9,797 nt of DNA from JALORV01 sp035429805 (GTDB lineage: Bacteria > Pseudomonadota > Gammaproteobacteria > Burkholderiales > Burkholderiaceae_F). The DNA lies in the NCBI GenBank assembly GCA_035429805.1, contig DAOMFL010000109.1:1-9797 (forward strand), read 5' to 3'. The number at the start of each line of letters is the position of its first letter. Position 1 is the first letter of the stretch. The translations under genes were made by a program, and so were the position numbers. Below, in pieces: positions 6,101 to 9,797 of this stretch. A model generated the notes under the pieces. That model saw only the letters and a list, made by a program, of their open reading frames with translations, was not told the origin of the DNA and searched no databases.

Positions 6101-7837
6101 ATGGCGGCCGCGACCGGCGCCGACGCTGCGCCGCGCCCGTCCGTGGCCGGATGGCTGCAACGCCGCTACGGCGCCTCCTGGCGCTCGCTGCTGGTGGTGG
6201 CGGCCATCGCCGGCTTTCTGCTGCTGCTGCTGATCGTCCCGGTCAGCGCGGTCTTCGTCACCGCGTTCCGCGAAGGCGACGGCAGCTTCACGCTGGGCCA
6301 CTTCGCCACCTTCTTCACCACCGGCCTGATGCGCGAGTCGTTCTTCAACTCGCTCTTCGTGGCCACCGTCAGCGTCGTCATCGCCTCGCTGATCGCAGTG
6401 CCGCTCGCCTACCTGACCGTTCGTTTCCAGTTCCGCGGCGCGATGCTGATCCAGACACTCGGCGTGTTGCCTCTGGTCATGCCGCCCTTCGTCGGCGCGG
6501 TCGCAATGCAGCTCATTTTCGGACGCTCCGGCTCGTTCAACCTGCTGCTCGAGGACCACTTCGGGTTCTCGGTCCCGCTGATGCAGGGGCTGACCGGCGT
6601 CATCTTCGTCGAGAGCCTGCACTACTTCCCGTTCATCCTGCTGAACCTCACCGTGTCGTTGCGCGCGATCGACGGCGCGATGGAGGAAGCGGCGCTCAAT
6701 CTCGGCGCGCGCGGCTGGCGGCTGTTCCGCCGCGTGGTGTTCCCGCTCGCGCTGCCGGGCTACCTGGCCGGTGCAGCACTGGTCTTCATCAAGGTGTTCG
6801 ACGACCTCGGTACGCCGCTGGTGCTGGGCCAGACCAACCTGCTGGCGCCGCAGGCCTACCTGCGCATCACGCAGGTGGGCCTGGAAGACCCGCTCGGCTA
6901 CGTCATCAGCGTGATCATGATCGGCTTCTCGATCCTCGCGCTGTGGCTTTCGGTGCGGGTGATGAAAGGCAGGGACTACTCGACGCTGCAGAAAGGCGGC
7001 GCCGGAATTGCGAAGCGGCGGCTGAGGCCGTGGGAATCGCTGCTCGCCTACGCCGGCATCCTGCTGGTGCTGCTCGTGGTGCTGAGCCCGCATCTGGGGC
7101 TGCTGATCCTGTCCTTCGCAAAGGTCTGGAGCTACTCGGTCCTGCCCGACGACTGGACGCTTGCCAACTACGCCACCGTGTTCCAGGACTCGAGCGGCAT
7201 GATCAGCAACACGCTGCTCTACTGCGGGCTTGCAGCACTGATCGACGTCGTCATCGGCACGGCGATCGCCTACGTGATCCTGCGCACGCGGCTGCCCGCT
7301 CGGCAGTGGCTCGACTTCGCCGCGAGCGCGGCGATTGCGGTGCCGGGCATCGTGCTGGCCATCGGCTATCTGCGCACCTTCCAGGGCGTGGAGATCTTCG
7401 GCGTGCCCATCACGCAGACGTGGCTGCTGATCATGGCGGCTTACGCGGTGCGCAGGCTGCCGTACGCGCTGCGATCGTGCATGGCGGCGCTGCAGCAGAT
7501 CAACGTCAGCCTCGAAGAGGCGGCGGAAGTGCTGGGCGCCAGCCAGTGGCGTGTGGTCCGGCGCATCGTCATTCCCCTGATGGCCGGCGGCATCCTGGCC
7601 GGCTTCGTATCGAGCTTCATCACGGCAGCCGTGGAGCTCTCGGCGACGATCCTGCTCGTCGTGAAGGAATCGCAGGCGCCGATGAGCTATGGCATCTATC
7701 TCTACATGCAGTCGGTCGCCGGGCGCGGGCCCGGTGCCGCGCTCGGCGTGCTGCTGGTACTGACGGTCGCCGTCGGAACCTATCTTTCGCACCGGCTCGT
7801 CGAACGGGCCCACCGCACACTGGAGCAGAAACGATGA
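6101..7837 (+). CDS. ABC importer permease, fused two-domain (FbpB/SfuB-like)
   Basis: Inner-membrane permease of 578 residues made of two tandem permease domains. Domain 1 spans about 28-290 and domain 2 about 312-570, each with about six hydrophobic segments, so about twelve in total. Each domain has an EAA loop that contacts the ATPase: EEAALNLGARGWRLFRR (195-211) and EEAAEVLGASQWRVVRR (472-488), both followed by a hydrophobic stretch and Gly. One polypeptide supplies both halves of the channel, so no second permease gene is needed. This fusion is typical of the Fe(III), 2-aminoethylphosphonate and related importers. The ATG at 6101 has no convincing Shine-Dalgarno in the 13-base gap after the binding-protein gene; a GTG at codon 15 is the next option. 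The 3' end overlaps the ATPase start by four bases (ATGA). Substrate must be taken from the binding protein. Confidence 0.93.
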   Translation: MAAATGADAAPRPSVAGWLQRRYGASWRSLLVVAAIAGFLLLLLIVPVSAVFVTAFREGDGSFTLGHFATFFTTGLMRESFFNSLFVATVSVVIASLIAVPLAYLTVRFQFRGAMLIQTLGVLPLVMPPFVGAVAMQLIFGRSGSFNLLLEDHFGFSVPLMQGLTGVIFVESLHYFPFILLNLTVSLRAIDGAMEEAALNLGARGWRLFRRVVFPLALPGYLAGAALVFIKVFDDLGTPLVLGQTNLLAPQAYLRITQVGLEDPLGYVISVIMIGFSILALWLSVRVMKGRDYSTLQKGGAGIAKRRLRPWESLLAYAGILLVLLVVLSPHLGLLILSFAKVWSYSVLPDDWTLANYATVFQDSSGMISNTLLYCGLAALIDVVIGTAIAYVILRTRLPARQWLDFAASAAIAVPGIVLAIGYLRTFQGVEIFGVPITQTWLLIMAAYAVRRLPYALRSCMAALQQINVSLEEAAEVLGASQWRVVRRIVIPLMAGGILAGFVSSFITAAVELSATILLVVKESQAPMSYGIYLYMQSVAGRGPGAALGVLLVLTVAVGTYLSHRLVERAHRTLEQKR

Positions 7838-8883
7838 AAGCCGTCGCCGTCGAGTGCATCGGCATCGGGCTGGCCTATGGAGCCAACCAGGTGCTGAAGG
7901 ACATCACGCTCAAGGTCGAGCCGGGCGAGTTCTTCGCGCTGCTTGGCCCGTCGGGCTCAGGCAAGTCGACGCTGCTGCGGCTGATCGCCGGTTTCAATGC
8001 GCACAACCGCGGGCGGCTGCTGGTCGACGGGCGCGACATCACCGGCGTGCCGCCGCACGCGCGCAACATCGGCATGGTGTTCCAGAGCTACGCGCTGTGG
8101 CCGCATCTCACGGTCCACGACAACGTCGCGTTCGGCCTGGTGGAGCGGCGCCAGCCGCGCGACGAGATCCGCCGCCGCGTCGGTGAAGCACTGGCGCTGG
8201 TCGGCCTCGCCGAGTACGCGAAGCGCCGGCCGAACCAGCTCTCGGGCGGACAGCAGCAGCGCGTCGCGCTCGCACGCACGATCGTCATCGAGCCGCAGGT
8301 GCTGCTGCTCGACGAGCCGCTGTCCAACCTGGACAAGAAGCTGCGCGAGCAGATGCGGCTGGAGCTGAAGCGCCTGCAGCGCACGCTGGGCATCACTACG
8401 ATCTTCGTCACTCACGACCAGGAAGAGGCGATGACCACCGCCGACCGCATGGCCGTGCTCGATGACGGAGTGCTGCAGCAGGTGGGCACGCCCCGTGAAC
8501 TTTTCGACATGCCGGCGAACCGCTTCGTCGCCGAGTTCGTCGGCAGCACCAACCTGCTCTCCGGTCGCACGGACCGGGCGCGGCGCCTCTTCGTCGCGGA
8601 CGGGCTGGGGGAAATTCCGCTGGCGCAGCCGGCTGACGGCACGGCGCTGTCGATCCGGCCGCACGCGCTGGCCATCGCCGCTCAGCGCGACACTGACCGC
8701 GTCTGGTTCGACGGTCGCGTGCAGGAGAGCGAATTCCTCGGGGAGTTCACGCGCTATGAAGTGCGCGTCGGCGAACGCACCCTGACGGCCGACGTGCCGC
8801 ACCTGTCGTCCACGCCGCTCTACTCGCGCGGCGCACCGGTGCAGGTCGGCATCGACAGCGCGGAACTGAGGGTGCTGGTGTAA
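7834..8883 (+). CDS. ABC importer ATP-binding protein with TOBE domain
   Basis: Cytoplasmic ATPase of 349 residues that powers the importer. Motifs in order: Walker A GPSGSGKST (38-46), Q-loop Gln84 in VFQSYALWPH, signature LSGGQQQR (136-143), Walker B VLLLDEP (156-162), D-loop SNLD (164-167) and H-loop His194 in VTHDQEEA. Residues about 235-349 form a C-terminal TOBE-type regulatory/substrate-sensing region (SIRPHALAI; EFLGEFTRYEV). The whole is the CUT1/MOI-type layout seen in the PotA, FbpC and PhnT groups. The ATG at 7834 overlaps the permease stop by four bases and has GGAG 8 bases upstream, indicating translational coupling. The open frame runs far upstream of this ATG, but that part is an off-frame reading of the permease gene. 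All nucleotide-binding residues are intact, so it should be active. It is the last gene of the operon. Confidence 0.95.
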   Translation: MKAVAVECIGIGLAYGANQVLKDITLKVEPGEFFALLGPSGSGKSTLLRLIAGFNAHNRGRLLVDGRDITGVPPHARNIGMVFQSYALWPHLTVHDNVAFGLVERRQPRDEIRRRVGEALALVGLAEYAKRRPNQLSGGQQQRVALARTIVIEPQVLLLDEPLSNLDKKLREQMRLELKRLQRTLGITTIFVTHDQEEAMTTADRMAVLDDGVLQQVGTPRELFDMPANRFVAEFVGSTNLLSGRTDRARRLFVADGLGEIPLAQPADGTALSIRPHALAIAAQRDTDRVWFDGRVQESEFLGEFTRYEVRVGERTLTADVPHLSSTPLYSRGAPVQVGIDSAELRVLV

Positions 8884-8934
8884 CGGCCCGCGCAGTTATG
8901 GCGAGAAATGAGCTCCGTCAGAGAAGAGCAACAG

Positions 8935-8954
8935 CCGTCGGGTGAGGTCGACGG
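8935..8954. terminator. Stem-loop after the importer operon, weak terminator candidate
   Basis: CCGTCG (8935-8940) and CGACGG (8949-8954) make a perfect six-base stem with an eight-base loop, 51 bases after the ATPase stop. No T-run follows directly. The same left arm, extended to GCCGTCG (8934-8940), can instead pair with CGACGGC at 8981-8987, which is followed shortly by TTTT (8991-8994). Either could slow or stop transcription from the importer; neither is a textbook intrinsic terminator. Confidence 0.3.
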
Positions 8955-9001
8955 AAAGCCTTTCTGACCTGTACAAAACACGACGGCGGATTTTCGGCCA
9001 A

Positions 9002-9030
9002 TTGCAGCCATCCGGTAAGGCGGCTAGATT
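9002..9030 (+). promoter_or_regulatory. Candidate promoter of the unknown gene at the right edge
   Basis: TTGCAG (9002-9007), 17-base spacer, TAGATT (9025-9030), about 48 bases before the ATG at 9079. Spacing is ideal; the match is three of six at -35 and four of six at -10. It suggests the downstream gene is transcribed separately from the importer. Confidence 0.35.
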
Positions 9031-9078
9031 GACCCGAAAGCGGCCCATTTGCTTCTGTGAGGAAGGCCAGTTTCGAAG

Positions 9079-9774
9079 ATGGACTCCCGTGATGAAACGT
9101 CAGTGAAACGGACCACGGCCGGCACTTCAGCGGCGGTGCGCCGACGCGTACGTGACCTTCTCGAACGTTCGCCGGCGTATCGCTCCTTGCCGGCCGCGAA
9201 GCGCCGCCAGATCGCCAATGACACAGTTCGCGTGGCATCGTATCTGGTTGACCCGGACAGACTCGTATCGAGGGAGTTTGCAAGCCCTGTGCTGGTGTCC
9301 AACGACCTGGTCAGCGCGGTGAACTTTCCAGAGTTCGTTAGCGGCCTCATCGACGGCGTCTTTGGCGCAGTCGTCAACGCCTCGATCCAGCAGATGGAGG
9401 CTTACGCAAAGCTTATTGCGCACGCCGCCTCCTCTGTGTCTGATTTTGTCCGCGAAAAAATCACCGGCGATGTTGCACGGACCAAGCTGGCGAGCTCATT
9501 TCCTCAGGTGTTCTGCAAGTCGCCGAAAGGCACGCTGAAGCTCGCGAGCGGCGCGCGGCTCGACCGCTCGACCTCCGCGCACCTGGCGCGCACACTTGGA
9601 TTGCGTAGGCCATGGCCCTCGGTAGGGTCGCCCGACGGACTGCGGATGCTGGTGACGGCCATGCGCTGCCATGTCGCACGCGAGCGCCAGAAATCTTTCG
9701 CGCTGGCATTGTTGATGGGTATCAATCGAGTCGTCGTGACCGACGGCCGGATTTCCGCACGACCTGCGCGCTGA
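9079..9774 (+). CDS. Conserved-looking protein of unknown function, possibly C-terminally truncated
   Basis: Open frame of 231 codons that I cannot assign a function. It is soluble, with no signal peptide or membrane segment. Residues about 18-56 are a basic, helical block (VRRRVRDLLERSPAYRSLP, then KRRQIANDTVRVASYL). Residues 80-140 look like an amphipathic helical core (NFPEFVSGLIDGVF, SIQQMEAYAKLIAH, SVSDFVREKITGDVAR). A further helical block near 187-215 ends in ALLMGINRVVVTDGRIS. These read as real conserved protein rather than a chance frame. From memory only, they resemble a family of uncharacterised proteins whose members continue well past the VVVTDGRI segment, whereas this one stops nine codons later. 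Another frame is open from 9758 to the window end, so a frameshift or truncation is possible. GC is lower than in the neighbours. The start ATG has only a distant purine-rich GGAAGG (9061-9066). It is preceded by a 195-base gap after the importer. Confidence 0.6.
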   Translation: MDSRDETSVKRTTAGTSAAVRRRVRDLLERSPAYRSLPAAKRRQIANDTVRVASYLVDPDRLVSREFASPVLVSNDLVSAVNFPEFVSGLIDGVFGAVVNASIQQMEAYAKLIAHAASSVSDFVREKITGDVARTKLASSFPQVFCKSPKGTLKLASGARLDRSTSAHLARTLGLRRPWPSVGSPDGLRMLVTAMRCHVARERQKSFALALLMGINRVVVTDGRISARPAR

Positions 9775-9797
9775 GGAGTTCAACAGTCACGAGGTCC

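Noticed and set aside
6080..7813. Minus-strand open frame of 577 codons antisense to nearly the whole permease gene
   Set aside because: Its product is full of His, Gln, Asp, Glu and Arg with no fold-like pattern, as expected from the complement of a high-GC hydrophobic gene. The plus-strand permease has clear motifs and operon context.
6151..8883. A 910-codon plus-strand frame that would fuse a long N-terminal region to the ATPase
   Set aside because: The first 561 codons are an off-frame reading of the permease gene (Arg/Ala/Gly-rich). The ATPase has its own ATG at 7834 with GGAG 8 bases upstream.

Overview
The window is high-GC bacterial DNA with dense, tightly packed genes. The gene content is a PhaR-type polyhydroxybutyrate (PHB) regulator, a BktB-type beta-ketothiolase, RimO, a glutathione S-transferase-like protein and an outer-membrane barrel. 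This points to a PHB-forming Gram-negative proteobacterium, most likely a betaproteobacterium of the Burkholderiales type. The taxonomic call is inferred from protein resemblance and gene set, not from a marker RNA.

Left half (minus strand, read from about 4541 down to 57): phaR, rimO, a GST-like gene, a small outer-membrane beta-barrel gene and bktB. The first four are almost continuous. There are 13 bases between phaR and rimO, then two successive 4-base stop/start overlaps (GTGA), each with a Shine-Dalgarno sequence inside the upstream gene. bktB follows after 115 bases and may be read from the same transcript or from its own promoter. The two ends of the cluster, PhaR and BktB, both belong to polyhydroxyalkanoate metabolism. 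RimO modifies the ribosome, and the GST-like protein and barrel have no evident link to either.

Right half (plus strand, 4744 to 8883): a complete three-gene ABC importer, diverging from phaR across a 202-base intergenic region. It encodes a periplasmic binding protein with signal peptide, a fused two-domain permease with two EAA loops, and an ATPase with a C-terminal TOBE domain. The permease and ATPase architecture is that of the Fe(III)/phosphonate/phosphoglycerate group of importers. The binding protein, with its extra helical C-terminal region, looks more like PgtC (phosphoglycerate system) than like an FbpA iron-binding protein, so an automatic 'iron transporter' label would be doubtful.

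Right edge (8884 to 9797): a 195-base intergenic stretch with inverted repeats and a possible promoter, then a 231-codon gene of unknown function. Its base composition is visibly lower in GC (about 55 to 57% in lines counted by hand, against about 70% in a line of the permease). Its reading frame ends just where another frame stays open to the window edge, so it may be truncated or frameshifted. This is the least explained part of the window. No RNA genes, insertion sequences, CRISPR arrays or attachment sites were seen, and no gene-free stretch exceeds 300 bases.
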